A stretch of 64,000 nt of DNA, from the NCBI RefSeq assembly GCF_030406905.1, contig NZ_CP129137.1, forward strand, positions 6,045,501 to 6,109,500. Direction: 5' to 3'. The notes under the pieces are model-generated. The model was not told where the DNA came from. It did not search any database and saw nothing but the letters and a program-made list of their open reading frames with translations. This document shows positions 54,592 to 63,040 of the stretch, in pieces (within the stretch, counting starts at the first letter, position 1; each line of letters begins with the position of its first letter). This stretch comes from Streptomyces sp. HUAS CB01. Lineage in GTDB: Bacteria > Actinomycetota > Actinomycetes > Streptomycetales > Streptomycetaceae. Position numbers and translations under genes: made by a program.

Positions 54592-54653
54592 CCCCTCCTC
54601 TGCGTGTGCAGGGGTCATGGCCCCGTGGGACCCTGCCCAATCCAGAGGAGGGG
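54592..54653 (-). promoter_or_regulatory. Hairpin hiding the ribosome site of the DUF692 gene
   Basis: In the mRNA, CCCCUCCUCUG (54653-54643) is the exact complement of CAGAGGAGGGG (54602-54592), which holds the ribosome site just before the start at 54586. The 40-nt loop contains a second, bulged stem (GCAGGGTC with GACCCCTGC). Opening of this rod would be needed for translation. Confidence 0.75.
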
Positions 54654-54780
54654 ACGTTCAGAGCTTCATTTGAGGTTCCGGCCCCTGGTGCGGGACCCGG
54701 TGCCTGCTGCCGGGGCCGCACTGCGGGTGCCGCCCGCCGGGGCGGCCACGGTTCCCGGCGCCGACGCCGGACGCGCGGAA

Positions 54781-54816
54781 GCCGGGTTCCCGGGCCACCC
54801 GGCCCCGGAACCCGGC
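54781..54816. terminator. Hairpin after the DUF4142 gene
   Basis: GCCGGGTTCC (54781-54790) pairs with GGAACCCGGC (54807-54816), 12 bp past the stop. It should separate DUF4142 transcription from the DUF692 leader. Confidence 0.65.
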
Positions 54817-54828
54817 TCGGTCACGGCG

Positions 54829-55611
54829 TCAGTTGCTCGCCCCCGGGGCCGGGCGGTTGGTGTTGATCGCCGTCGGCGGCCCGGGCTGGGTGGAGGGACG
54901 CGAGGTGGTCTCGGACTGGCCCGACGGCACGGCCGGGGTCGGTGCCGGCGGCAGGTTGCCGTCCGGGGGCGGCGGGCCGGTGGGGCTGGCCGTGGCACCG
55001 CCGGCGGCCTCGTTGGCGATCGCGTCGAAGTCGACCATGCCGGTGTTCTCCAGCATCGTGATGTGGTCGAGCACGGTCTGGTTCGCGTCGCTCGCGAGCT
55101 GACGTATCAGGGTGTTGCGCGTGGTGTGCCGGACCTGGGCCACCAGGGAGAACACCTTCCCGTGCGCGTTGCGCAGCAGGTTCGCGAACTTGTACTCGTA
55201 CTCGCGGCCGCTCGCCGCCGACAGCTCTCTCAGCCAGCCCTGCTGCTGCTCGTTGGGCTGGTTCGGCAGCTCCACGCCGAGCTTCGCGGCCACGTCGCGC
55301 GCGCGCACGTCGAGGTCGGTGTGGCCGACGACGAGGTGGTCGCCCGCGTCCTTGATCGCCTGGGTCGGGGCGCGCTCGATCGCCTGCTGACCGGCGGGCA
55401 GCTCCCACAGGCCGGCCAGCCGCACCTTCACCAGGAAGTCGCGGTCGGTGGCCGACAGCGGACCCCACTGCGTCGCCACGGACGAGGCGTTCAGATTGGC
55501 CTGGCCTGTTCCGGACCGGTCGGCGTAGGACCATACGGGGAAAGCGAGTGCGCCCACTGTGGCGACCAGAGCCGCGATGATGAGAGCTGTCCCGTTGACG
55601 CGACGCAGCAA
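54829..55611 (-). CDS. DUF4142 secreted/membrane-anchored protein
   Basis: 260 residues. An N-terminal hydrophobic segment (ALIIAALVATVGALAFPVW) serves as a signal or anchor. The DUF4142 four-helix domain covers about 50-185 (SATDRDFLVKVRLAGLWELPAGQQA, a ferritin-like bundle), and a Pro/Ser/Thr tail follows. Family members lie outside the membrane; some bind metals, but no ligand set is obvious. TTG 55611 is accepted because GGGAGG (55618-55623) is 6 nt upstream and no ATG/GTG fits. Whether it works with the DUF692 pair downstream is unclear; a hairpin separates them. Confidence 0.82.
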   Translation of the reverse strand: MLRRVNGTALIIAALVATVGALAFPVWSYADRSGTGQANLNASSVATQWGPLSATDRDFLVKVRLAGLWELPAGQQAIERAPTQAIKDAGDHLVVGHTDLDVRARDVAAKLGVELPNQPNEQQQGWLRELSAASGREYEYKFANLLRNAHGKVFSLVAQVRHTTRNTLIRQLASDANQTVLDHITMLENTGMVDFDAIANEAAGGATASPTGPPPPDGNLPPAPTPAVPSGQSETTSRPSTQPGPPTAINTNRPAPGASN

Positions 55612-55738
55612 GTGTGCCTCCCGATCCGATGTGCGTACCGCGGAATCGCCGGCTACGGAACCCGCGATTCGAACTGCTTGGCAGTACTGGGAGGTACGTA
55701 TCGGGGAGCGGATGCGTTCAGCCCTGAACGGAAAGTTC

Positions 55739-56470
55739 TCAATCCCGTACGGGGTGATCGGCGACGACCGTCACGGAGCCGGGGGCGATCTCCGTGAAAC
55801 CGGCATCCCGGACCGTCGGCAGCCCGCTCGCGGCGAGTTCGGTCCAGCGGTCGTCGGCGGCGGTCCGGACGGCCAGCGGGAAACCGGCGTCACGCCACGC
55901 CGTACGTTCGGCCTCGTCCATGTCCCACCACAGCAGTTGGGCCCCGTGCCCGACCTGGGCCATCTCCTTGCCCGTCGACATGCGCAGTTCCGGGTTGAGC
56001 CAGATCAGGGCGTGGCCGGGGGCGACGTCGCCGGAGGGCTCCTCGGGGTCCTCCAGTTCCGTGCCCGACACCTGGAGCTTCGACAGTTCCCTGGGCCAGC
56101 CGTCGAGCGGCACCGGCGGGAACACCCGTACCTCGGCCCCGCCCCCGGTCACCGTGATCCCGGGCAGCTCCGACGCCTTGCGCCACTCCGCGCCGCGAGC
56201 CCGGCGCACCACCTTGCGGATCCGGGCGTCCTGCCAGTCCCGTACGCGCGCTGCCCACTCGCCGTCGCCGGACGACCGCTCGTCGGAGAGCATCACCACG
56301 ACCGCGCGGGCGGCGGTCTCCAGCGCGTCGGTGCGGGACGGCGGAGCGTTCCTCTCGATCCTGACCACGAGCGGCAGGACGAACTGGGGGGCCTCGTCGC
56401 GCGGCGTCGGCTCCTGACGGAAGGGACTGTCGGTGCCGTCGGTGCTGCTGGGACTGTCGGTGCTGTTCAC
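55739..56470 (-). CDS. Peptidyl-tRNA hydrolase 2 (PTH2) family protein
   Basis: 243 residues. The PTH2 core begins STGKEMAQVGHGAQLLWW (about residue 163), the GK-x2-AQ-x2-H motif that cleaves peptidyl-tRNA, and continues to a short strand-helix end TVVADHPVRD. The first 150 residues are an actinobacterial extension (FVLPLVVRIERNAPPSRTDALETAA) of unknown role. GTG 56470 lacks a strong ribosome site, so the start is uncertain. Main release activity in bacteria is usually the unrelated Pth1, so this is an extra or specialised enzyme. Confidence 0.8.
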   Translation of the reverse strand: MNSTDSPSSTDGTDSPFRQEPTPRDEAPQFVLPLVVRIERNAPPSRTDALETAARAVVVMLSDERSSGDGEWAARVRDWQDARIRKVVRRARGAEWRKASELPGITVTGGGAEVRVFPPVPLDGWPRELSKLQVSGTELEDPEEPSGDVAPGHALIWLNPELRMSTGKEMAQVGHGAQLLWWDMDEAERTAWRDAGFPLAVRTAADDRWTELAASGLPTVRDAGFTEIAPGSVTVVADHPVRD

Positions 56471-56631
56471 CCGCACAGTCTGCCAGCCGACGGGGAGCGG
56501 TCCGGGGGCCCGGGCCCCCGCCCGGAGCGAAGGCGGACGGCGGGCTGACGGCCCCGGACGCGAGGCGGACGGGCGGCGGCCCCCCTCGGCCGGTCGGTCG
56601 CGCTTCGGCCACGGCGAACAGGCTCCCGGGC

Positions 56632-56820
56632 GTGGACGAGAACTCCGCGTACTGCGAGCCCGCGGCCGCCACGGCCCGGCCCGCCCCCGGGCAGGACGGC
56701 GGGCCTTTCGCCGACTGTGCGCTGTGCGGGGAGCCGACGGAGTACCCCGGGTCCGTGAAGGGCGCCACGCTCTGCCCCGTCTGCGAATGGCGGGAGGCCC
56801 AGCGGACAGCCTGCTCCGGC
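56632..56820 (+). CDS. Small CxxC zinc-ribbon-like protein, 3' end uncertain
   Basis: A GTG at 56632 opens a frame with high third-position GC containing CALCGEPTEYPG and LCPVCEW, two CxxC pairs 20 residues apart as in a zinc ribbon, then AQRTACSG. Codon character fades after about 56820, but no stop appears: the frame stays open into the streptogrisin gene ending at 58188. Either the original stop was lost, the gene is frameshifted, or the run-on is chance in GC-rich DNA. The end given is where coding character stops, not a seen stop codon. Confidence 0.4.
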
Positions 56821-57075
56821 CGGCCGCACCCACGACCCACCCGGTCCGGCGCAGCCGCCGGACCGGCGCGAACGCACTGCTCACACCCCTCTTGCGCCAC
56901 GCCCGGGCGCACCCCGGTGACGCATGACCCCACGCTTCCTGACGATGCGTCAAGAAGATTTCTTTGCGGGGGCGATGAACAAACACGGGTGCGGCGTCCG
57001 TATGAAGGGCCGGACGCGTCCCCCCTCCCGGTCCCCTTCGGCGACCGGAGTCCGTACCCCGCAGGAGGCGAAGAG

Positions 57076-58188
57076 TTGAGTCACAGGCGTATACCCAAGC
57101 GGAAGGCGATCCTCGCCGGAGCCGGAGCGGTGGGCATCGCCGCAGCTGCCGTACTGCTGCCGAATGCCAACGCTTCGCAGTCCGGATCGGAGGACGACCG
57201 GACCGCCCCCAGAAAGATGAGCGCCGCCTCCGCCGCGGATCTCCTCCAGCAGCTGGGCAAGCAGCTCGGCGACTCCTACGGCGGGGCGTACTACGACGCG
57301 TCGAAGCAGCAGCTCGTCGTGAACGTCGTGGGTGACGACAACGAGGTGAGCGGTGAGGTCGAGCGGGCCGGTGCGGTGGCACGCAGCGTGCAGAACAGCT
57401 TCTCCACGCTGAAGTCCGCGACCCGTGAGCTGTCGAGCGAGGCCGCGGTCCCGGGCACGGCCTGGGCCATCGACCCCAGGAACAACCGGATCCTGGTCAC
57501 CGCCGACCGCACCGTCACCGGTGACCGGTGGAACACCGTCGAGTCGGCCGTCGAGTCGCTGGGCGACGGCGTGGCCCGGATCCAGAAGTCGAAGGGCGAG
57601 TTCAAGCCGCTCCTGGAGGGCGGGGACGCCATCTTCGGCGGCGGTTCGCGCTGCTCGCTCGGCTTCAACGTCACGACGCAGGACGGACAGCCCGGATTCC
57701 TCACGGCGGGCCACTGCACCGCCGCCTCCGACCAGTGGTCCGAGCAGCAGGGAGGCCAGCCCATCGGCACCGCCCAGGAGTCCGTCTTCCCCGGCGAGGG
57801 CGACTTCGCGCTCGTGACGTACGACGACCCGAACACCGACGCGCCGAGCGCCGTCGACGTGGGCAACGGGCAGCTCCTGGAGATCCGGCAGGCGGCCGAC
57901 GCGGCGGTCGGCCAGGAGGTGTTCCGCATGGGCAGCACCACCGGCCTCAACGGCGGCCAGGTCACCGGTCTGAACGCCACCGTGAACTACCCGGAGGGCA
58001 CCGTCAGCGGTCTGATCCAGACCAACGTCTGCGCCGAGCCGGGCGACAGCGGCGGCGCGCTGTTCACCCGGGACGGCAACGCGATCGGCCTCACGTCCGG
58101 CGGCAGCGGTGACTGCACCTCGGGCGGCGAGACCTTCTTCCAGCCGGTGACGACCGCGCTCGAGGCGGTCGGCGCACAGATCGGCTGA
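57076..58188 (+). CDS. Streptogrisin-type serine protease with pro-domain (S1)
   Basis: 370 residues. Signal (AILAGAGAVGIAAAAVLLPNANA) is followed by an alpha-lytic-protease-type propeptide (about 50-180). The mature chymotrypsin fold has His in FLTAGHCT, Asp in EGDFALVTY and Ser in EPGDSGGALF. Cys pairs as in streptogrisins (SRCSLGF/GHC; NVCAEPG/GDC) form two disulfides. TTG 57076 is chosen with GGAGG (57064-57068) 7 nt upstream. Secreted protease that matures itself. The region 56930-57060 is AT-richer and probably carries its promoter. A strong hairpin follows. Confidence 0.93.
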   Translation: MSHRRIPKRKAILAGAGAVGIAAAAVLLPNANASQSGSEDDRTAPRKMSAASAADLLQQLGKQLGDSYGGAYYDASKQQLVVNVVGDDNEVSGEVERAGAVARSVQNSFSTLKSATRELSSEAAVPGTAWAIDPRNNRILVTADRTVTGDRWNTVESAVESLGDGVARIQKSKGEFKPLLEGGDAIFGGGSRCSLGFNVTTQDGQPGFLTAGHCTAASDQWSEQQGGQPIGTAQESVFPGEGDFALVTYDDPNTDAPSAVDVGNGQLLEIRQAADAAVGQEVFRMGSTTGLNGGQVTGLNATVNYPEGTVSGLIQTNVCAEPGDSGGALFTRDGNAIGLTSGGSGDCTSGGETFFQPVTTALEAVGAQIG

Positions 58189-58352
58189 CGCGACCGGGGC
58201 GGGCCGGAGCCGGCACAGCTCGCCGCCGACCCGCTGCTCGCGACCGTACGACCGGCCGGGCACAGCACGGCCGGCAGGTCGGTTGTCGCGGTGGAGAGCA
58301 CGGCATCCGACCACGACGGGAGAGCGAGAGGACGAGGGGAGGGAGAGACGGC

Positions 58353-58392
58353 GGCGCGGCCCTCGGCATCGGCGGATGCCGGGGGCCGCGCC
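58353..58392. terminator. 18-bp hairpin between streptogrisin and PPK2 genes
   Basis: GGCGCGGCCCTCGGCATC (58353-58370) pairs with 58375-58392 with one G-T pair and a 4-nt loop. It sits between converging genes. Confidence 0.8.
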
Positions 58393-58415
58393 GTCGCCGG
58401 CGGCATGAGCCGTCC

Positions 58416-59339
58416 TCAGCCGTCCTCCTGCAGCAGCTTCCGGCTCGCATCGAGGTCGAAGTCGCCCTGCGGGTACTGCGGGTCGAGTTCCTCCAAGTGC
58501 TCCAGCAGCAGCCGGGTGACCGCCCAGTTGCGGTACCACTTGCGGTCGGCGGGCACGACGAACCAGGGCGCCTCGGGGGGCGAGCAGCGTTCCAGCATCC
58601 GCTCGTACGCCTTCCGGTAGGCCGGCCACAGGGCCCGCTCCTCGATGTCACCCTGGTTGAACTTCCAGTGCTTGTCCGGGTTTTCGAGGCGTGCCAGCAG
58701 CCGCCGCCGCTGCTCCTCGTGGGAGATGTGGAGGAAGACCTTGACGATGGTGTGCCCGTCCTCCGCGAGCGCCCGCTCGAAGGCGTTGATCTCGTCGTAG
58801 CGGCGGCGGATCACCTCGCGCGGCACCAGCTCCCGGACCCGGGCGATCAGGACGTCCTCGTAGTGCGAGCGGTCGAAGATCCCGATGTCGCCGGAGCGCG
58901 GCAGCTCCCGGGCGATCCGCCAGAGGAAGTGGTGGTCGCGCTCCTCCTCGGTGGGGGCCTTGAACGCCTTGATCCGGCAGCCGGCGGGATTGAAGTGGCC
59001 GATGACGTGTTTGACGGTGCCGCCCTTGCCGCTGGTGTCCATGCCCTGGAGGATCAGCAGCAGCCGGCGCCGGTCGCCCGCCGTCGCCGCCGCGTACAGC
59101 CGCTCCTGCAGCTCGGCCAGGCGCGTCCCCGCCGCCGCGGCCGCCTCCAGGGCCTCGGCCTTGCTCCGTGGACCGGCCGGGATGCCCCCGGGGTCGTACG
59201 AGGAGAGGTCGACGCGCCCGCCCGCCGGGACGCACAGCACGTCACGGAGCCGGCCGGGGTACGCGTCGGGGGACCGGTCGCCGGGCTCGTCGGGAAGGGG
59301 GTCGGCCGGACGCCCGGTGCGGCCGCTCTTCGTGGTCAT
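58416..59339 (-). CDS. Polyphosphate kinase 2 family protein
   Basis: 307 residues, one PPK2 domain. Walker A GMDTSGKGGTVKHV, lid arginines in the RIARELPRSGDIG region, Walker B FDRSHYEDVLIARV. These enzymes use polyphosphate to phosphorylate AMP, ADP or GDP, or the reverse; the subclass (AMP or ADP) cannot be fixed by eye. The N-terminal 40 residues are polar and disordered. ATG 59339 with GAGG 9-10 nt upstream. A secreted phosphatase of the PhoX type follows upstream on the same strand, so both deal with phosphate, but a 366-bp gap separates them. Confidence 0.92.
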   Translation of the reverse strand: MTTKSGRTGRPADPLPDEPGDRSPDAYPGRLRDVLCVPAGGRVDLSSYDPGGIPAGPRSKAEALEAAAAAGTRLAELQERLYAAATAGDRRRLLLILQGMDTSGKGGTVKHVIGHFNPAGCRIKAFKAPTEEERDHHFLWRIARELPRSGDIGIFDRSHYEDVLIARVRELVPREVIRRRYDEINAFERALAEDGHTIVKVFLHISHEEQRRRLLARLENPDKHWKFNQGDIEERALWPAYRKAYERMLERCSPPEAPWFVVPADRKWYRNWAVTRLLLEHLEELDPQYPQGDFDLDASRKLLQEDG

Positions 59340-59705
59340 CCCTGGTCACCTCGGGCTCTCTTCCGGCCGGCTCCGGCACTCGGCTTCTCCGGCCCCGGTA
59401 TCTCTCCGGCACAGCCCTTCGATCCTCCACCGGAACCGGGGGCGGCGCGAGCGACGTACGGTCCGGCGGCGCGGCGGCCGCCCTGGAACGGGCGGGGCGG
59501 CGGTCCCGGGGCCGGCGGTACGGCGGACGCCCGGAAGGCATCCGGGTGCCCGCCGCCTCGCACCCTCGGACCGTACGTCGCCGTCGTACCGCGGTCGCGC
59601 GCCGCCGGCCGCGGTCCGGACCCGGGACTCGGCGCCGGGGCCCGGTCCCGGGACTCAGCGCCAGACCCCGGTCCCGGTCTCAGCGCCCGGGCCCGGTCCC
59701 GGGCC
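59340..59705. other. 366-bp gap with C/G-rich repeats, no gene
   Basis: Near 59620-59705 degenerate units of CCCGGTCCCGGGACTCAGCG recur about every 30-35 bp and can form many hairpins; one may end PhoX-type gene transcription. I see no coding region. Confidence 0.5.
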
Positions 59706-61142
59706 TCACCGCCAGGGCCCGGTCACCGCGAACGTCGTACCGGGCGTGTAGCAGTTGACGTACATCGTCCCGCCGTCCGGTGAGAACGTGACGCCCGCGA
59801 ACTCGCCCCACTCGGGCTCCTCCGGGGTGCCGATGTTCTGGCGGTTGCGTGCCATCGCGTACACCTCGCCCCGCTTGGTCAGCCCGTACACGTGCTGGGC
59901 CCCGTTCCCGTCCTCCGCGACCATGAGCCCGCCGTCCGGGGCGAGGCAGATGTTGTCCGGGGACTCGCCGGGCAGCTGCACGTCGGTCGCCGGCCCGAAG
60001 ACGATCACCAGGGTCAGCCTGCGTCGCAGCGGTTCGTACCGCCACACCTGTCCGAAGTGGTCGGCCGCCGAACCCTCGGCGCTGCGGGCGAAACTGGAGA
60101 CGAAGTAGACGGACGAACCGCCCCAGTAGCAGCCCTCCAGTTTCTGGGCGTGGGTGATGCCCCTGGGGCCGAAGTCCTGCAGCCGGATCGGGGTCCGGCC
60201 GGCCTGCGGATCGGGTACGGGGACCCACTCGACGCCGTCGAAGCGGGCGCCCGTCTCCTGGATCGCGGACAGGTCCGGCAGACCCGGGACCCGCATCGCC
60301 TCCAGCCGTCCGCCCGCCCGCAGCGAGCCGGTGCCGCCGAGCGGTTTGTCCGGCAGGAAGCGGTAGAAGAGCCCGAACGGCCTCTCGAAGGCGTCCTCCG
60401 TCTCGTAGACGATCCCGCTGCGCGGATCGACCGCGATCGCCTCGTGCTGGAAGCGGCCCATCGCGGTCAGCGGCACGGCGCCGCTGCGGCGCGGATCGGC
60501 GCCGTCCACCTCGAAGATGAAGCCGTGGTCCTTGGTGTAGCCGTTGGTACCGGCCTTGTCCTCGGTCTCCTCGCAGGTGAGCCAGGTGCCCCACGGTGTG
60601 GGCCCGCCCGCGCAGTTGACGGCGGTGCCCGCGATGGCGACGCGCTCGTCCAGGACGTTGTCGCGGCCGTCGAGGGTCAGTGCCGTGCAGCCGCCCTTGG
60701 CCGCCGGGTCGTAGGTGAGGCCGTCGACGACGGGAACACCGATGCGGCCGTTGTGCCGGTTCTCGTGGTTGCGCACGAGATGGACCCTGCCCCGGCGTCC
60801 GGGCAGGGCGGTCATGCCGTCGTGGTTGCTGGGCACGGGGCCCTCGCCGGAGCGCAGCGGCTCGCCCTCGCGGGAGAGCATCCGATAGCGGAAACCTTTC
60901 GGCAGGTCGAGGAGGCCCTGGGGATCGGGGACGAGGGGGCCGTAACCGGAGTGGCCGCGGGCGGCGGCGGTCCCCGCGAACAGCTCGGAGAAGGCGCCGG
61001 TGAAGGCGATTCCGGCGACTGCGGCACCCGTACCGGCGAGGACCTGACGCCGTGTCGCGGAGGAGGCCCCGGAGGGGGCCGGCGCTTCGGCGGCCCCGCC
61101 CCCGGCGGTCCCGGTTGATTCCTGCGTGCGTTCTGCGGTCAT
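59706..61142 (-). CDS. PhoX-type phosphatase / DUF839 protein, Tat-exported
   Basis: 478 residues. A twin-arginine signal (ATRRQVLAGTGAAVAGIAF, about 30-50) is followed by a DUF839 beta-propeller as in PhoX, the calcium/iron alkaline phosphatase (GPVPSNHDGMTALPG, LVRNHENRHN, TWLTCEETED, FQHEAIAVDP, SPDNICLAPDG). The acidic residues in CEETED and HEA are the family metal ligands. ATG 61142 has AGGGAG 7 nt upstream. Upstream lies a 12-bp inverted repeat around a palindrome. Phosphate control is likely by family, but I found no convincing pair of PHO boxes. Confidence 0.9.
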   Translation of the reverse strand: MTAERTQESTGTAGGGAAEAPAPSGASSATRRQVLAGTGAAVAGIAFTGAFSELFAGTAAARGHSGYGPLVPDPQGLLDLPKGFRYRMLSREGEPLRSGEGPVPSNHDGMTALPGRRGRVHLVRNHENRHNGRIGVPVVDGLTYDPAAKGGCTALTLDGRDNVLDERVAIAGTAVNCAGGPTPWGTWLTCEETEDKAGTNGYTKDHGFIFEVDGADPRRSGAVPLTAMGRFQHEAIAVDPRSGIVYETEDAFERPFGLFYRFLPDKPLGGTGSLRAGGRLEAMRVPGLPDLSAIQETGARFDGVEWVPVPDPQAGRTPIRLQDFGPRGITHAQKLEGCYWGGSSVYFVSSFARSAEGSAADHFGQVWRYEPLRRRLTLVIVFGPATDVQLPGESPDNICLAPDGGLMVAEDGNGAQHVYGLTKRGEVYAMARNRQNIGTPEEPEWGEFAGVTFSPDGGTMYVNCYTPGTTFAVTGPWR

Positions 61143-61171
61143 GAGGCAACTCCCTGTTGGCGGACAGAGAT

Positions 61172-61225
61172 GTGACCCGCATGTGTGTACCAGGCGTGTG
61201 GTCACGCGTGAAGCATGCGGGTCAC
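61172..61225. promoter_or_regulatory. Inverted 12-mers around a palindrome before the PhoX-type gene
   Basis: GTGACCCGCATG (61172-61183) returns as its exact complement CATGCGGGTCAC (61214-61225). Between them is the palindrome TCACGCGTGA (61202-61211). A likely multi-site operator 30-80 bp before the gene. Confidence 0.6.
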
Positions 61226-61292
61226 TGTGCCCCGTGGGACGCGCGCCGGTGCGTGAGCAACGAGAGGCGTCGCGCGAGCGCGGCGAGGGGTG

Positions 61293-61718
61293 TTACGCGA
61301 GCTTCGCCGTCAGCGTGATCGTCGTTCCCGAAAGGGCCTGGCTCACCGGGCAGTTCTTCTTGGCCTCCTCGGCGGCCGCCTGGAAGCCCTCCTGGTCGAG
61401 ACCGGGAACCTGGCCCTCGACGGTCAGGTGGATGCCCGTGATGCCCTCGCCCGGCTGGAAGGTGACGTCGGCCTTGGTCTCCAGGCGGGTGGGCGGCGTA
61501 CCGGCACCCGCGAGGCCGTGCGAGAGGGCCATGGAGAAGCAGCTGGAGTGGGCGCCGGCGATCAGCTCCTCCGGGCTCGTCTTGCCGTTCGCCTGCTCGG
61601 CGCGCGACGGCCAGGAGACGGGGAAGTCGCCGATGCCGGAGGAGTCGAACGTGACGACGCCGGAGCCGGAGAGCAGGTCGCCGTCCCAGACGGTGTGGGC
61701 CTGGCGCGTGGTGGCCAT
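61293..61718 (-). CDS. osmC: OsmC-family organic hydroperoxide reductase
   Basis: 141 residues, the usual length. Both catalytic cysteines are present: Cys60 in AHSSCFSM and Cys123 in KKNCPVS. It reduces organic hydroperoxides with dithiol donors as a dimer. ATG 61718. The short dyad ATTCA-A-TGAAT at 61739 is 20 bp before the start and has the look of an OhrR-type operator, so it may be induced by peroxides. The upstream zapE-like gene ends 61 bp away on the same strand. Confidence 0.93.
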   Translation of the reverse strand: MATTRQAHTVWDGDLLSGSGVVTFDSSGIGDFPVSWPSRAEQANGKTSPEELIAGAHSSCFSMALSHGLAGAGTPPTRLETKADVTFQPGEGITGIHLTVEGQVPGLDQEGFQAAAEEAKKNCPVSQALSGTTITLTAKLA

Positions 61719-61738
61719 GATGGATCCCTTCTCAAAGC

Positions 61739-61749
61739 ATTCAATGAAT
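61739..61749. promoter_or_regulatory. Short dyad before osmC
   Basis: ATTCA-A-TGAAT, an AT-rich perfect dyad in GC-rich DNA, 21 bp upstream of the osmC start. A further pair GGTTCCA (61751) and TGGAACC (61774) overlaps the end of the next gene. Confidence 0.4.
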
Positions 61750-61779
61750 CGGTTCCAACCGGGCCCAACCTACTGGAAC

Positions 61780-62856
61780 CTACTGTTCGACGAGGCCCTT
61801 GGCGTCCCGGGCGAGTGCCGTCAGCCGGGAGATCGCCCGGAAGTACTTCTTCCGGTACCCGCCGTTCAGCATCTCCTCGCTGAACAGCCGGTCGAAGGGG
61901 AGCCCGGACGCCAGGACGGGCACCTCCCGGTCGTAGAGCCGGTCGGCGAGCACGACGAGCCGCAGCGCCGTGGACTGGTCGGGCACCGGCCGTACGTCGG
62001 TGAGGCAGACCGCGCGCACGCCGTCCGTCAACGCGCCGTAGCGGCTCGGGTGCACCCGAGCGAGATGCTCCAGGAGCTGCGGGAAGGCGTCGAGGGAGGC
62101 ACCCCCGGTGGCGTGTGCGGCCCGGGTGACCTGCTCGTCCGAGAAGGGCGCGGGCGCCTCGGGCAGGCCGCGGTGACGGTAGTCCTCGCCGTCGATCCGC
62201 AGCGGCCGGAAGTGCGCGGACAGGCCCTGGATCTCGCGCAGGAAGTCCGCGGCGGCGAAGCGGCCCTCGCCGAGCTTGCCGGGCAGGGTGTTGGAGGTCG
62301 CCGCGAGTGCGACGCCCGCCTCGACGAGCTTGCCGAGCAGGGTCGACACGAGCACGGTGTCGCCCGGGTCGTCCAGCTCGAACTCGTCGATGCACAGGAG
62401 CCGGTGGCCGCTCAGGGTCTTCACGGTCTGCTGGAAGCCGAGCGCGCCGACGAGGTTCGTCAGCTCCACGAAGGTGCCGAACGCCTTGAGTGACGGCTCG
62501 GCGGGTGTGGCGTGCCAGAGGGAGGCGAGGAGGTGCGTCTTGCCGACGCCGTAGCCCCCGTCCAGATAGACCCCCCGCGGTGCGACGGGCGGGGCGGGCT
62601 TCTTGGAGAACCAGCGGCGCCTGCCGCTGCCGGTGGCGTGCGCCCCGCCCAGCCCCGCGGCGAACGAGCTCAGCACCGTGACCGCCTCGGCCTGGCTGGG
62701 CTGGTTCGGATCGGGGACGTACGTCTCGAAGCGCACCGAGTCGAAGCGCGGCGGCGGCACCATCTCCGCGACCAGTCGGTCGGCGGGGACATGGGGCTCA
62801 CGGGCGCACAGCGAGAGCGGGACGGCTTCGGTTATGGGGGTGGTCGACACAACCAC
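61780..62856 (-). CDS. zapE: ZapE-like (AFG1 family) ATPase
   Basis: 358 residues. P-loop GVYLDGGYGVGKTHLLASL (Gly/Lys/Thr near 110), Walker B LLCIDEFELDDPGD, sensor region ATSNTLPGKLGEG. The family AAA-type ATPase is linked with the division ring in proteobacteria (ZapE) and with mitochondrial protein turnover (AFG1). The role in Streptomyces is not established. GTG 62856 is used; GTG 62850 is possible and no ribosome site decides. It may share a transcript with osmC. Confidence 0.9.
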   Translation of the reverse strand: MVVSTTPITEAVPLSLCAREPHVPADRLVAEMVPPPRFDSVRFETYVPDPNQPSQAEAVTVLSSFAAGLGGAHATGSGRRRWFSKKPAPPVAPRGVYLDGGYGVGKTHLLASLWHATPAEPSLKAFGTFVELTNLVGALGFQQTVKTLSGHRLLCIDEFELDDPGDTVLVSTLLGKLVEAGVALAATSNTLPGKLGEGRFAAADFLREIQGLSAHFRPLRIDGEDYRHRGLPEAPAPFSDEQVTRAAHATGGASLDAFPQLLEHLARVHPSRYGALTDGVRAVCLTDVRPVPDQSTALRLVVLADRLYDREVPVLASGLPFDRLFSEEMLNGGYRKKYFRAISRLTALARDAKGLVEQ

Positions 62857-63040
62857 CCACTCTACTGAGTCCGCAGGGACGGCCGCCCCGCACGTCGGGC
62901 GCCTCCGTCATCGGGCCCGGGCGCCGTGCGGTGGGCGCGCTCGGGCCACTGCGGCGTCCCGGGGCGTCCCGCGGCGTCCCGGGGCGAGGGTCCCGTCGCG
63001 GGGCCTGCCGCGTGCGCCGCCGGACGCCGCCGGGCCGACG

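Noticed and set aside
54583..54618. 11-codon ORF overlapping the DUF692 start (ATGA)
   Set aside because: Neat overlap, but no ribosome site and its ATG lies in the loop of the hairpin; I could not support it as a leader peptide or a RiPP precursor. It also has no Cys.
61143..61230. PHO box before the PhoX-type gene
   Set aside because: Only one unit with about 8 of 11 matches on the minus strand and no second adjacent unit; not enough to call.
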